This document shows, piece after piece, positions 1 to 11,300 of a stretch of DNA of 30,623 nucleotides; the first letter of the stretch is position 1, and each line of letters begins with the position of its first letter. The notes below the pieces were generated by a model that was not told where the DNA came from, made no database searches, and worked only from the letters and a program-made list of their open reading frames with translations. The stretch is from Spirogloea muscicola (Eukaryota > Streptophyta > Zygnematophyceae > Spirogloeales > Spirogloeaceae). The translations under genes were made by a program, and so were the position numbers. The stretch covers positions 1 through 30,623 of the forward strand of contig WELB01000239.1 of the NCBI GenBank assembly GCA_009602725.1. The letters are read 5' to 3'.

Positions 1-225
1 CGTACACAGTTCTGCAGTGAGTTCATTATTGGCAGCACTGCAGTGTCCCTGAACCCTGAACCCTGAACCCCGAACTCTAAACTCCAAACCCTAAGTCCTA
101 AAGCAGTCAACCAATCATTATTAGTTCCTTCAGCGGTGTTATTACTGGCCCATATGGTCTTCAGTTCCGAGGTGTAACGTACACAGTTCTGCAGTGAGTT
201 CATTATTGGCAGCACTGCAGTGTCC
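1..225. repeat. 48-bp direct repeat, two copies (1-48 and 178-225)
   Basis: The same 48 bases, starting CGTACACAGTTCTGCAGTGA and ending CAGTGTCC, occur at 1-48 and 178-225 with no mismatch. The 129-bp spacer begins with degenerate telomere-like repeats. The spacing suggests a segmental tandem duplication of about 177 bp whose first copy is cut by the window edge. No coding potential is apparent. Confidence 0.9.
47..103 (+). repeat. Degenerate interstitial telomere-like repeat
   Basis: Seven-base units of the form CCCTGAA, CCCCGAA, CTCTAAA, CTCCAAA and CCCTAAG follow one another. They resemble the plant and green-algal telomere unit CCCTAAA with substitutions. Shorter echoes are seen near 347-361 and 527-556. 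Unique-looking sequence lies on both sides, so this is an interstitial relic rather than a chromosome end. Confidence 0.6.
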
Positions 226-797
226 GACGTTTGCATCCAGTGAATCATCCCGCACTTTTCCTTCGTTGCTTGAGACGATTGCATCTTTGAACGAGGGCTA
301 TCTTGCGAATGTTGCTGACCAGACATGCCCGCTGTGTAAAAGCTACACCCTAGATCCCAAACCCCGTCGTTGACAGAGGGTGTTGTGGTTTCACACTCGT
401 TGATGGCAAGCAATTTCAGAACGAAGAGCCTTGACTCTCGCGCTATCCATTCCTCTGCTTTAGATGCTTCATTTGAAGTGCTTTTCAGCACTTCAAATTT
501 TGTTTGTCAAAACTTAGACCATATATGGAACCCTGAAACCCTGAATATGAACTCCGAATCGCCATACCTTAGTTGAGTGGTTCATGTTCCATGCGGTGAA
601 ACGTAGTGAGGAAGAGGGTCCTAGGCCACATCTGGCAAATATGGCCAGACATTTACTGCATGCTTCTGCAAGCAGCCCATCAGGTACGTTATTGACCGCT
701 TGCAAAGGCAACGTCGTTGTGCAGCTGCTTTGGTTCCCTCAATAACTCTATGCCGTGCCAGGCCTGATCGACCAATGCAACAGCTATGAAGCAACAG
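226..797. other. Intergenic, no gene recognised
   Basis: Short open frames occur on both strands but none shows codon bias, splice structure or a recognisable motif. Part of this interval is presumably the 3' UTR of the minus-strand gene that stops at 798. Degenerate telomere-like heptamers appear near 347-361 and 527-556. Confidence 0.4.
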
Positions 798-2562
798 TCA
801 ACTGCCGGCCTCGGCAACGTCAAAGCCAGCGCCAGTCCAGGCACCATTGGCATCTCCACTAGCTCGTGCAGGTCTTAAACTCATAGCCCCACCCCGTCCG
901 CCAGCGCTGCGGCCACCACCCCGGCCCCGACCGCGGACTGCACCCATATGTATGGTAGTTGCAGGAACAGCTGCCTGGGCAGGGGCAGGGGATGCCTTGG
1001 CCGCACCAGGAGGACCAGCAGCGTCCGGTGCCGAGGGCACACTACCTGACGCCGACGCATCCTGTCCACTGCTTGCCGCTGCGCCATTGCTGCCACTGCG
1101 ATCTACCACCTGTAACCAAGCCAAGACAGCAGCACCACACAAATCAGAACCCTTCGGCCCGAGCATCAAGCACTGACCAACCAGCTCTTCAGCTGGCGGG
1201 CTACCATGATCATATGCACTGCTGGCTACTGCAGCGGTAGTGGGCTCTAGTGACAAGGCAGCAAGGGGTATGGGTATATGTATGGTGTATGTAGGCTTTG
1301 CCTGCGCCTGGGGTAAGCCATCTGTAGGCTTCCCGTTGGAGACCGTGGCTGCTGCCATAGGCGGCACCACCGCCTTTGTGGGATTCAGAGCGTCCAGCTT
1401 TTGAGTCAGCGCCTCCAGGCGTGTTACCTGTGCCTGCGCGCTCTCTTGGATCTGCATTGCACGCATGAAACAGATCCGATACTTAGCACTCTCAAGCCAC
1501 ATTGTGATGACAGGGCTAAACCAGGGTTGAGCAGAGCACTGACACACCATGAGGTTGAGGTCTTCGCAGAGCTTGTTCTTGGCGACCTCAAGTTCCTGGA
1601 CGACCTTCTGCATAGCCTCCCACGCCTGCGTGCCAGGCAGCAAACAGCATGCCACGCAGCAACATTCGTAAGCAGAGTGCCACCCATAAAGCCAGCAGTG
1701 ATCAGACCAAGGCTGCACTTGACTCAGGCCAACTAGTTGGATAGACTTGAAGGCCAAGTCGAGCAGGCGGGCAAGCTAGCAGGCGGGTTGAAAAATAGTC
1801 GCGCGCGTGCCTTCTTTGCAGCATCCTCCTTCGCCTTGGCGGCTTTGATGCGCTCTGCCTGTGCCTCGATCTTCCGTCGCAGCAACTCAAGTGCTGTTCC
1901 GTGCGTCAATCAATGCCAGCATGAGGTCACTGCTGGCTCAGCGCCACCAGAAGCTGGCGAGCCAGAGTGGGGCGTGGGCCGGGCGTTGCTTGCCTTGCCG
2001 TCGGGAGCCGGCGGTGAGCTTCACCTCCAGAGCCAGGCCCTCGAGCTCACGCTCCACGTCCTTGATCTGAGAGTAGTTGGACTGTATGTACCTGCAGTGT
2101 GGGGCTGGCAAGCCCCGTCAGCACTAGCAGCAGATGCTCGCAGCAGGGTCAGCACAGATGCAGCAGGTCTGGACTGACACGTGTGTCCTGACAGCGGCCC
2201 GCTTCGGGAAGTGTGAGAGCGTGTGAAGAAGCCCACTTGCGAAGCAGTGCCTCCTTCTCGGCGATGACCTGCAGGCGGGAGCGCAGCGAGGTTGCACGAC
2301 CGCGCGGCGGGTGAGCGCGTAAGAGGGACAATGTGGAGCGCCCACCGAATGGAGAGGAGGGGCGCACTGCCACTTGAGCAGCAGGCGGCGACGGCGGCGA
2401 TGCGAAGGCGCAGGCGCGAGGGAGGGGAGTGGAATGGCGGGGGAGGGCGCGTGCCTGCTCGGCAAAGGTGATGGTGGGGAGGTCCTGCATGAGGCCGTCA
2501 GGGCCCAGCGGGGCCTGCGGCGGCGTCAGTGCGGCCGCATGCTCGGGGGCTGGGCCGCCCAT
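798..2562 (-). CDS. Coiled-coil protein with RGG-rich tail, RAB6-interacting golgin (GORAB)-like
   Basis: A seven-exon model with consistent phases gives 286 aa: 2562-2455, 2268-2237, 2091-1994, 1893-1811, 1625-1548, 1451-1302 and 1109-798. The start ATG at 2562 sits in GCCGCCATGG. Residues about 36-190 are a long charged heptad-rich coiled coil (segments EKEALLRK, ELLRRKIEAQAERIKAAKAK, MQKVVQELEVAKNK, RLEALTQKLDAL). The last 104 residues are Ala/Gly/Pro/Ser-rich with an RGRGRGGGR cluster near the C terminus. The spacing of the coil from RRKI to TQKL matches what I recall of the conserved core of plant GORAB, a Rab6-binding Golgi coiled-coil protein, but identity is low and the RGG tail is not typical of GORAB. 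Four of six introns appear to use GC donors (after 2455, 1994, 1811 and 1302). Those after 1994 and 1811 are required to keep frame. Any other coiled-coil family remains possible. Confidence 0.55.
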
Positions 2563-2725
2563 GGCGGCGGCAGTGGCGCAAGCACCCGGCGCCGCTGCGC
2601 CAGCGGCAGGGCGGCAAGGCGGGGAGGCCGTGCTAGGGACTGTCAGGAAAAAGAGACAGGAAGGTCGATGGCTGCTCCGAAGGATGAGGCTACGCTTGAA
2701 ATTATGGTGTGCCTTTGATAAGTCG

Positions 2726-3156
2726 ATTTGGTCGATGCGGTTGTGACGGAGGCGGACGGAGTCCAGCATCGACCCACATTGTTGGCCACGCAGTGGCAAG
2801 TGCAGAGCAGAGAAAGCTGCAGCACTAGTCTGACTAACCCCGCAGCGATCACCTCCTACCAGCCGCAATTGGGCACCTTTGGCTGCATGGGTCCTCGTTT
2901 CCAAAGCCTACTTGAGAACATCGCAAATCTAGGGTTTGCACGACGTGAGGATATGCTTCCAGCCGAGGTGGGCGTGCCGGCAGCCTGATTGTCGCTTTCG
3001 GGACGTCGTGTGCCAGCCTGTCTGCAGCGAGCTAAGGCTCATGCTTTGCACCAGAAAGCTGGTCGAGCCTTAGCTGGTGGCGCAAGGGCTTGTCAATGGC
3101 CGCCCGGTATTTGGGCATCAGTCAGCGACCTCCACGTGCTGCCTCGTGGTTACTGA
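2726..3156 (+). mobile_element. Degraded LINE-like 3' coding end, subfamily 2 (copy a)
   Basis: Translation gives VDAVVTEADG at the start, GPRF and ENIANLGFARR in the middle, and RRVPACLQRAKAHALHQKAG before a stop at 3154-3156. The same order is found in the minus-strand copy at 23083-23545 and, for the end only, at 29385-29624. An internal stop near 2985 and frame changes show the copy is dead. A conserved noncoding tail follows: GTCAGCTTAGC, then GTGCTTGCCTCTGT near 3197. It lies about 160 bp upstream of the start of the divergent golgin-like gene. Assignment to a non-LTR retroelement rests on homology to the endonuclease-like copies elsewhere in the window. No reverse transcriptase domain is visible. 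Confidence 0.7.
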
Positions 3157-3749
3157 GCGGGTCAGCTTAGCAGCAAGTGATGCACATCTGTTAGTGTGCT
3201 TGCCTCTGTACTTGGCCACTCAGGCCCTCCATCACTCAATGTAGAGTCCGAGAAGCTTGTACCTCGAGTTCCATCAAGGGTAGGTGAGCAACAGCCTGCT
3301 TCGCAAGACATTGAGAGAAGGAGAGCGAACAAGTGGATAGTGAGAGAACAACAGCTTCTTCCAATACAAGGCAGGGGCTGTAAGGGACACATAAGAGCAA
3401 CTTGTGGCTGACTATACCATACCGTAAGAGGCTTGTTGCTGGCAGTGGACCGGCCAGCGGCAAGCAGCTGCAGCAGCGACAAAGGCAGATGGTCAATGGC
3501 GACGACATGCGACGGTGGTATGAGTAGCTGTTGCCATTGCCACCCTCCAGAGTCTCTTGAGAAACTCTCGCAAGTTAGTGTCCCCCCTAGCCAGCTCATT
3601 ACCCAGCTAACAGGACATTTGTAAGGCTAGAATTGGCCTCCCTTTCCAATTTCATGCGCACCGCGCGCCTTCTCCCTCTCGCAAGCCACGCGCTGTTGTG
3701 CTGCTCTTTACCTGCGCGTGGGTCCCAAGCCCTTGCTCAGGAGCTCCAC
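3157..3749. other. Retroelement 3' tail and intergenic DNA upstream of TAF6
   Basis: The first ~80 bases match the tails of the other subfamily 2 copies (compare 29561-29610). The remainder shows no supported gene. A TGTAA occurs near 3620. A stretch near 3658 (ACCGCGCGCCTTCTCCCTCT) resembles 29295-29315, which lies beside another retroelement fragment, so much of this interval may be old repeat. Confidence 0.4.
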
Positions 3750-3799
3750 TGCATCTGGCTGGCATTTCACAGCCGATTCTTTCATATCAGCAGCCGCTT
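3750..3799 (+). mobile_element. Solo retroelement 3'-end fragment in the TAF6 5' region
   Basis: These 50 bases are identical, on the opposite strand, to 24877-24926 in the 3' region of the minus-strand LINE-like copy. The fragment holds the short hairpin GGCTG-8 nt-CAGCC at 3757-3774. It ends 86 nt upstream of the TAF6 ATG, so it lies in the 5' UTR or core promoter. Confidence 0.85.
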
Positions 3800-3885
3800 C
3801 CCTTTTACTGCAGAAGGCTTGATCAGCAGGCAGCAGCAAGCCAGACCCGCGGCCGCCCGCGCCCCCCCCCCCCACCCCGGCCGCC

Positions 3886-6800
3886 ATGAGCCTGGTCACG
3901 CGCGAGACCGTGCAGGTCCGCCGCCTGCGCCCCTTCGCCGCCCCTGCGGCTCCCTCAGCCCCGCCCGTCCCGCGCTCACCGCCCGCGCCGGCCCTCTCGC
4001 AGGTCAGCGCCGCCGCGGCGGGCGTCTCCAACCTCGGCTCCGACGTCGCCGAGGCGCTGGCACCCGATGTCGAGTACCGCATGCGCGAGATTGTGCAGGT
4101 GCGCGTGCCTCACTCCGCCCCGCCGCTCCCCCCTTTCCTTGTTTCAAATACACGAAATTCCTTCCCCTCCCCGTCCTTCTCGTCGGTGTGCCAACTCGTC
4201 GCTGCTGGGCGCCGCAGGAGGCCGTCAAGTGCATGCGGCACGCCAAGCGCTGCGTGCTGACCACCGAGGACGTGAACAGCGCGCTGAGCCTGCGGAACGT
4301 CGAGGTCTGACGCTGCCGCAGCAAGCGCGCCGCCCCGCCCCTCTCCCCCGCTCCACTGCTCTCCGCGTGCTCCGCTGCGCCCCGCTGGCGCGACCTCAGC
4401 GGTGCCACTGCCGCAACTGTCGCTGCAGCGCCTCTACGGCTTCCAGTCCTCGGACTCGCTGCGCTTCTGCAAGGCGCTCGGGCACTCAGACCTCTACTAC
4501 GTCGATGACCGCGACCTCGACTTCCGCGAGGTGTGAGCTGCCGCTCACCTCGTGGTGGGGCCTGTTGCCGATTAGTGATGCGCTTGACAGTGCTTGGGCA
4601 CCCTGAGCTCACCGCAAGCGTGCTCGAGGGACGGCTGCGGAGGCGCAGATTGTGGAGGCACCGCTGCCACGGCCGCCGCTGGACACGTCGGTCGTTGCGC
4701 ACTGGCTCGCTGTGGAGGGTGTGCAGCCTGCGATCCCAGAGAACTCGCCGCTGGAGAGTGAGGCCCCATATCCCTGGCCAAGCAAACAAGACCACCCGCC
4801 TGCATCTATCCCGGCTGCCTCTCTGCACTCGCACGGCCTTCTCACCCTCAACAACTAGGGACCGCAGCTTGGGGCTGCTGTTCTGACAGCATTGCCCGTC
4901 GCCGGCAAAATGGTGCTTGCAGCAGCGTCTGCGCAGGCGGCTGACCCAGCAAGGAAGGACGCTTCAGCAAGACCTCTTCAAGAAGAGGCACCCGTGGAGG
5001 TCAAAAGCGCTGTCAAGCATGTCCTCTCCAAGGAGCTTCAGGTCTTGCCAGCATTGCTGCTCCAGTCATCTGGCTCCTCGCTGTCGCTGCTCGCATGTCA
5101 CACCTTTGGCTCCCACAACTAGCGTTTGTCTGAGCTTTTGTTGATGGAGACCAGTCGTAGCTGCAGAGCTCAGATTCAGGTCTCAGCCTTGCTTGATCTG
5201 GGATTTGTTCGCGGGCAGGGCTTTGGGTGCCCGTCGTCAGCTGATTGGGCTGTCGGCTTGCGCACACTTGCAGTTGTACTTTCAGAAGGTCACGGAAGTG
5301 GTCATCACCGCTGGCGGCGGTGACAGCCAGCTGCTTGGAGATGTGCTGGCGAGCCTGGCGACGGACTCTGGGATCCACCCGCTCGTGCCGTACTTCATGG
5401 AATTCGTTGCTGCAGAGGTGCGGCTGGTGTATGCTGGCTGCTCCACCCCGTCACACATCCTTCTGCCTGTCTTGTTGCAGCGGCATACAGTACCTGTGAG
5501 ATGCTGCAAACAGTCTTCTTCGACCACTCCGGCAGACCTCTTACCTCCCATCTTTCTGCTGGAGCTGAACTCACCAGCAGAGCTGCCTGGTGTTTGATCT
5601 GTTGGCCTTTGGTCGTGCAGGTGACTGGCGGCCTCGATGATCTGTCTCTGCTCGACTCCCTCATGCGGGTGGTCCAAAGTCTCCTGCACAATCCTCATAT
5701 CCATCTTGAGCTCTATGTGAGGTTCAATAACCCCCGCTAGCCACATTGACGACCCTACCTTTGTGTGCACCTTTTAATCTTGGCTTCTTGGTCGGTCACG
5801 TCTGCATTTGGCGCGGTGCAACCTTCACCGTGCATCTGTGTGTCTAGTGCATCCTTGAACATTATCTGGACCCCTTTCATCACGTCCATGGGTGTGGTCT
5901 TGGCAGCTGCACCAGCTTATGCCAATTGTCATCACGTGCATCGTGGCCAAGCGGCTCGGTGGGAAGGCAGGCGCAAACCACTGGGAGCTGCGCGACTTCT
6001 CGGCTGGCCTCCTGGCGCTCATCTGCCGCAAGTGGGTGTTGCCGGAAGCCCTGCCTGCGCTTCTGAGCATGTCTACAGGCAGCTAGTGTATGCTTTTGTC
6101 TAAGCGTGAAACCAGTACACAACCCAGGTTTCCAAGCTCAGGGCTAGGCTTCGGTGTAAGGCAGGCTGGGCACTGAGCACATCAACCATACACGGAGATG
6201 TGCAGGTTTGGTCACGCTTACCAAACACTGCAGCCGCGCGTCACCAAGACGCTTATGCAGACGCTGCTGGACGCCAAGCGGGCGCTCACGCAGCACTATG
6301 GCGCCATCCGCGCGCTGACGGCGCTGGGGACGCGCGTGGTGATGACCGTCAGCCTGACCACTCTGAAACCCGCCCGTAAACTATTTGCATCAAAGTAATG
6401 AACAATGTTGCTTGGTGGACCCTGCTTGCAGTTCCGGACGCTGGTCCTGCCGAACCTTGCCCCGTACTTGCAGCTGCTGCTGCCAGAGCTGGCGCGCGAG
6501 TCACAACCTAACCGCGCCAAGTGGTATGAGGCTTGGCGCGTGTATGCGGCACTACAGGTCCGTGTTCCAGGTTCAGGTCCCCAGCCTGTGTACCAACTGC
6601 TGGTTGGCTAGCCTGCGCTGACGGTGTTGACAGGGAGGGTGGTGCTAGTGCAGCATGGTGACATGGTCAGGATACAATCAGAGGGGAGGGCTGATAGGTT
6701 TTCCAAGCACGGCTGGACAGTAGTTGACAGCCTAGTTGCTCCCGCTGCGCAGCAAGCAGCTGGGCAGTGCGTGTATGAGCTGCTTCGGGCGCGCCCTGAG

Positions 6801-7958
6801 CTGCTAGCGCGGGGGCGGCTGCTCCACCTCCGCGGCCCGAAGGTGGCCACCAGCCGGTGTTTGCCCACCTCCTCCGCTGCAGCGCCCATGGAAGTTGCTC
6901 CCACTTTGGCCGCCTCTTTGACCCCTGCTCCAGGTGCGGCACCTTCAACAGCCAGCCCTGAATTGCCTGGAGCCACAGTCCACCTCTCTTTGGCAGCCAT
7001 CACTATGCTGCACCTTATACTGCTTCAAGCACTGTGCTACGCACTAAAATGAATGCTGCCTACTCATTCTGCAGAGCGCCAGCAAGATACTGCAGAGGCA
7101 GCAGATGCCATGGACAAAAGCAGTTGTGCTTATGAGAGGGTCCCAGACATGCTGACGTCGGCCAATCACCGGGCAAAGGATAGTGCAGCAGACATTGGGC
7201 CCACAGCAGACTCAACGGGTGAAGGTGTACCTGCTGCACCAGACCGACTGGCAGAGGAAGAGCTTGTCCCAAGTCAGGCGATCCGCTGGGAGGGGCCAGC
7301 GTCTGATGTAGAGGAGGTACAGGCCATTCCTACTGCCAATGGGGAGACATTGTGTCGAGCAGATCATCCTTCAAAACGCCAGCCCCTTGTTAGGGAGGAC
7401 CATAGCCGGGAGCTCACAGAGGATACACTTGCTGTTGAGGCTGTCAGGGACGGACACGGCCAGGCTACTTCAGCGGGCGACAGCAGTGCAGCCACAGGTG
7501 ATGCTGCAGAGCATGTAGCGGCTAGTCTGCCAGTGGGCAGGCCCGACAAAGGGACTACCCTGTTGGGTGTGCTTTCACTTCAGGAAGATGGCGGTTCCCT
7601 GGCATCTGCATCGAGAAACGCAGAGACAGCCGCAGCTTCACCGATCGAGCCACCGGCAGTGGCTGGTGAGGGACTGCCTCAAGCTGCTCCGGCCCAGTCG
7701 GCAGAAGGGGCGCATGCAAACGGGCCAGAGACTCCAGCAGGCACGTCCTTGCCCCTCATTCAGGATGCCAGAGGGCATGGAGCAGAGGCTGCCGCATCCT
7801 TGGAGGGACCACCTAGGGACAACCAGGCGGCTGCTACACTTTTGAGTGCATGGCGGGAGGATGTGGAGGCAGGCAAGCTCCTGGCTGCACTTGTTGTGCT
7901 TTTTGGAGAAGGCATGCTGCCGTTTGCACCCTCCCCACAACTGCAGCTGACAATCTAA
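3886..7958 (+). CDS. TAF6: TFIID subunit 6 (TAF6)
   Basis: TAF6 pairs with TAF9 through a histone fold in the TFIID core for RNA polymerase II initiation. Thirteen exons with fully consistent phases give 743 aa: 3886-3915, 4003-4098, 4218-4304, 4429-4530, 4649-4757, 4923-5041, 5274-5417, 5621-5716, 5907-6031, 6206-6338, 6432-6557, 6753-6933 and 7075-7958. All donors are GT. The histone fold covers residues 1-70, with the family signatures [13 protein letters not shown] and [15 protein letters not shown] and the [18 protein letters not shown] block follow (to about 140). The HEAT-like TAF6C domain spans about 165-400 ([35 protein letters not shown]). Residues 450-705 are an acidic, low-complexity insertion, and the protein ends WREDVEAG...[13 protein letters not shown], like plant TAF6 tails. 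The start was chosen because [10 protein letters not shown] is the conserved N terminus. The exon 12 donor at 6934 is the only less certain junction; it was chosen for its CAG/GT signal and correct phase. Confidence 0.95.
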
Positions 7959-8342
7959 CAAGCTATACTTTCGATTCATCTGCATAGATTTGGAAGTTGA
8001 TACAGCTCTTCATACCAACTAGAATCCTGTAAATGCTTTCAATCAGCAGAGTGCGTGCCTGTGTGGCTCCACTGGTCAAGCAATCCGGCAAATGTCTGTT
8101 TTTGCGTTAAGCTTGTAAAGTCAGGCCGATATTGCAGCGCAGCAACTCGATAGGTGACCTCTTCGAGAACAGGATGTATTCTGAACTTCACCTCCTGGCA
8201 GTACTGTGTGGACAGTACTGCATGAATACCAAAATCTAGACAAGGAGATGACAGGCAGCAGTTTCAAGAGATCAGCAGTGCAAGAAGCACGACCATGAAT
8301 GCATGAAGGAAAATTTGCATCCAAGTTGATTGACAGCCATCA
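7959..8342. other. Convergent intergenic region between TAF6 and GTF3C5
   Basis: This 384-bp interval lies between two stop codons facing each other and must hold both 3' UTRs. TGTAA occurs on the plus strand at 8028-8032 and 8114-8118. No matching signal was found for the minus strand. A short inverted sequence around CAGTACTGTGTGGACAGTACTG (8198-8219) could form a hairpin. Confidence 0.6.
8028..8032 (+). terminator. TGTAA poly(A) signal, TAF6
   Basis: TGTAA, the usual poly(A) signal in chlorophyte algae, lies 70 nt after the TAF6 stop. A second TGTAA at 8114-8118 could serve instead. Assignment is by motif and position only. Confidence 0.5.
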
Positions 8343-11300
8343 TCAGGTATCATCAGCCACCTCCTCCTCGGCCTCAAAGATCTCATACGTGCCGCCATCA
8401 TCTTCACTGCCAAGCTGTGAATGTACAGCAGGCACTCTGCTTTCAGGCATATCCGCAGCGCAGTGGCCCACCAGCAAGCGGAGATGCTTTGGTGGCAGCG
8501 CCTGCCAGGGGTCAAGTAGCTGGCCTGCCTGGCCTACAAGGTCCTGCCCCGACACCGCCACCTGCTCCTCCCCCTCCTCCTCCTCCTCCTCTTCCTCCTC
8601 CTCCTCGTCTTCCTCCTCCTCCTCCTCCTCCTCCTCCTCCTCCTCCTCCTCCTCCCCTCTCACTCCCTCCCCTTGCTCTTGTTCCACAAGTATCTGTTTC
8701 ATACTTTCATCACCCTTGTCGTCTTTCCTTGCCTTGCCCTGCCTGGCGCTGCCCTCCATGTTTGCCTGCTTGGAGCCCTCGCCGTCTGGCACTGGCCCAC
8801 CCTTGTCCTCGTCTTCCGCTGCTGTGATCCGGCCATGCGAGTCACAGTCGCCCCCTCCATCCCTCTTGTTTCGTGTTTGATTTGCTCCTGGAATTCCTGC
8901 ATCTCCTGTCCTGCCCCCTGTGCCACTTTCCTTCTGGCCAAGCGCATCACCCGCATCCTGATTGCCTTCACAATCTGCCTTCGTCGCCGCCCTCACACGA
9001 GCCCTTGTGCGCCTGCTGCCCCGCGGTTGTGATGAGCTACTGGGGAGTGCAGTCTTAAACCAGGAGTCACGGACCCTGGGATGCACTAGAGGGGCCTTGC
9101 TCATCTGCGGCAGTAGCGCATGAAGCCGCGTCCGCACAATCTGGCGAAGCTGGTGGAGAGTAGCTAGGTCGAACCAGCCTGTGTTCTCCTGGAATATGTA
9201 CGCCAGGCAGCTCTATAATGTCAGCTTCACGGGATCTGAGCACCACCTAACAAGGCTGCAACTGGTGGTGCAAGAATGTGAAAGCATTCATGAAGAATCG
9301 GAGACTGGACTGTCGAACAAAGCACAATTGCAGGCCTGAAGCAAGCAGGTTGCAGCTGGCCAAGGGTCCCACATTGCAGGTGCCAGCATTTGGCTCCTGA
9401 GTGATAATAGCCTGCACCCTGTCATCCCCGATGTCACACAGCTGCAGAAACAGTTGCCTGCGATCGGGCTGGACTTTGAAGGTGCAGATGTCACTCCACA
9501 GCACCTCGCCTTTCCTGGACCTCAATGCACTAGCTGGCAACAATCAGTGGCAGACAACTGCACAACAAGGCCAGCAGCGACTCAATAGTCACACAAGCTC
9601 TGCAGCAGCCGCCTGCCTTACAAAGACCTCCATGGCTTTGGTTGGCAACGCACATGTCAGTCCTTGTGACCATCTGTCATGCTCCTGCAGCTACACGGTT
9701 GGCAGGTTTCTGTGCACCTACAAGTGCCTACTCACCTGGCACCTTCCACCCAGCTCCCAGGTACGCGAAAGTCCAGCAGCTGGTAACTGGCAGCAAGCGG
9801 CATCATTGGTATATCAAGCACCATTGAGCATGTCAGTCAGTGAAGCAGAGCAGGAGACACGAGCGTCCCCAGCGACATGCCAGCAACTCCCTCTGCAGCT
9901 GTGCAGTCTGAATTGACAAGGCCAGGCTAAGAGGTCTTATCCGGGCAGAAACAGCCACTTGATATTTCGAGCTTGGCAGCAGGAGCTATGCGCTGCGTGC
10001 CGTCAGGCAGGAGCAAAGAGGAGGGACAGCCAGGCCAGCCAGGAAGTACATGCGATTGGCAGGGTCATGGCGGGGGTCAAAGCCATTCTCAATCCACAAT
10101 ATCCGAAAAGGGCCATTGCCAAAGTAGTAGGCCATCTTGAATAGGGCTCTGAGGGTGCGGCACATTCGACAACAGATCGTGGCACACAATGGAATCAAAT
10201 AAGGGATTGTTTAGAGACTGGACTGCATCTGCATCGAGTCAGTTGCTGGCCTGATGGCTTTGCATACTCTCAGTACAAATACAGAAGGTGAGAGATGCAG
10301 GGACTAGGTGGAGTTCCCAGCGATGCAGTGCGCACCTCCTCATGACAATGTCATTGATCTCGCCAAATGCCTGGGCCTTGAGATGGTCGCACAGTGCATT
10401 TCGACTCCAAATCTTGCGCGAGGCAAACTTTGGCCGCAAAGCCACCCAGTAGCGATGCTCCTCCATCCTGTCATCAGGCTCCTCGGTGCTGCCAGCCCCT
10501 GGAATTTGTGCTGTCCTCTACATTTGGTCAAAGGTCCACCTTTGACAATGAAGTGGATCGAAGTTAACACCAAGTGGTAAACAGACTGCCCGATTCCTCC
10601 CGAGCTTACAACAGCACGACAGTAGCAGCACTACCCATTCATGCAACTCTGAGCTAACCGCTGCTGGAAAGCGTGCCAGCAGTGGCCAAGTCAGCATAAC
10701 ACCGGCAGGTCAAACGTCAGAGACTGGGGGTCCGAGGATCTTGTGGACAGGGAAGGAGAGGATATCATCTGCACGAAAGTCCAAACCGCCATACATTGTG
10801 CTCCTTTGTTTCTGCGCCACAGCAGACGTGGTTGTCAGCACGATTGAAGGTCAAGCAACGAGCGCACCCGCTGGCCAGCCCTGCCAGACAAAGCACTTGC
10901 AATACAGACTGCACAAGACTTGATTGCGACTTCTTGCCCCTGACCACTGGACCCTGACTTTGGCAGGCCCTGGATAGGGAACATGGAGGCCTTGGCAGAC
11001 TAGGCAGCTGCCAGCAAGCAGGTACTCTGCAGGAGTTGCCAACCGATGAGGCAAGCACAGTGGCGACATTGCGTCGCATGTGCCGCAGAGTTGCCTACTT
11101 GGGCGTCAGCGCCGGACCTGGGCAGCCATTCTACAGCCTCGCCGCCGCCGCCGCCGCCGCCGCCGCGCTCCTCGCGCTGCTTCTCGCCTTTCTTCTCCCT
11201 CATCCTGCAGGGCCGCCATGGTGCTTGCACAGTGAGCTCCAAAGAGCTGCTGGCCTCAACGTCTGCTTGCCAGCCCCTGGTGCCGCAGATGGTGGTCACA

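Noticed and set aside
47-103. True chromosome end
   Set aside because: The units are degenerate, few, and flanked by ordinary sequence with a duplicated segment on both sides.
798-1757. Single-exon gene of 319 codons on the minus strand
   Set aside because: It reads through two introns (1547-1452 and 1301-1110). The coiled-coil frame upstream joins only after splicing.
7053-7958. Open frame of 301 codons as a separate gene
   Set aside because: The interval from 7075 joins in phase to TAF6 exon 12 through a good acceptor (TTCTGCAG), and its end resembles TAF6 C termini. It is the last TAF6 exon.
8299-8880. Plus-strand Ser-rich and Pro-rich open frames
   Set aside because: They are the complementary readings of the CTC microsatellite that encodes the acidic tail of GTF3C5.
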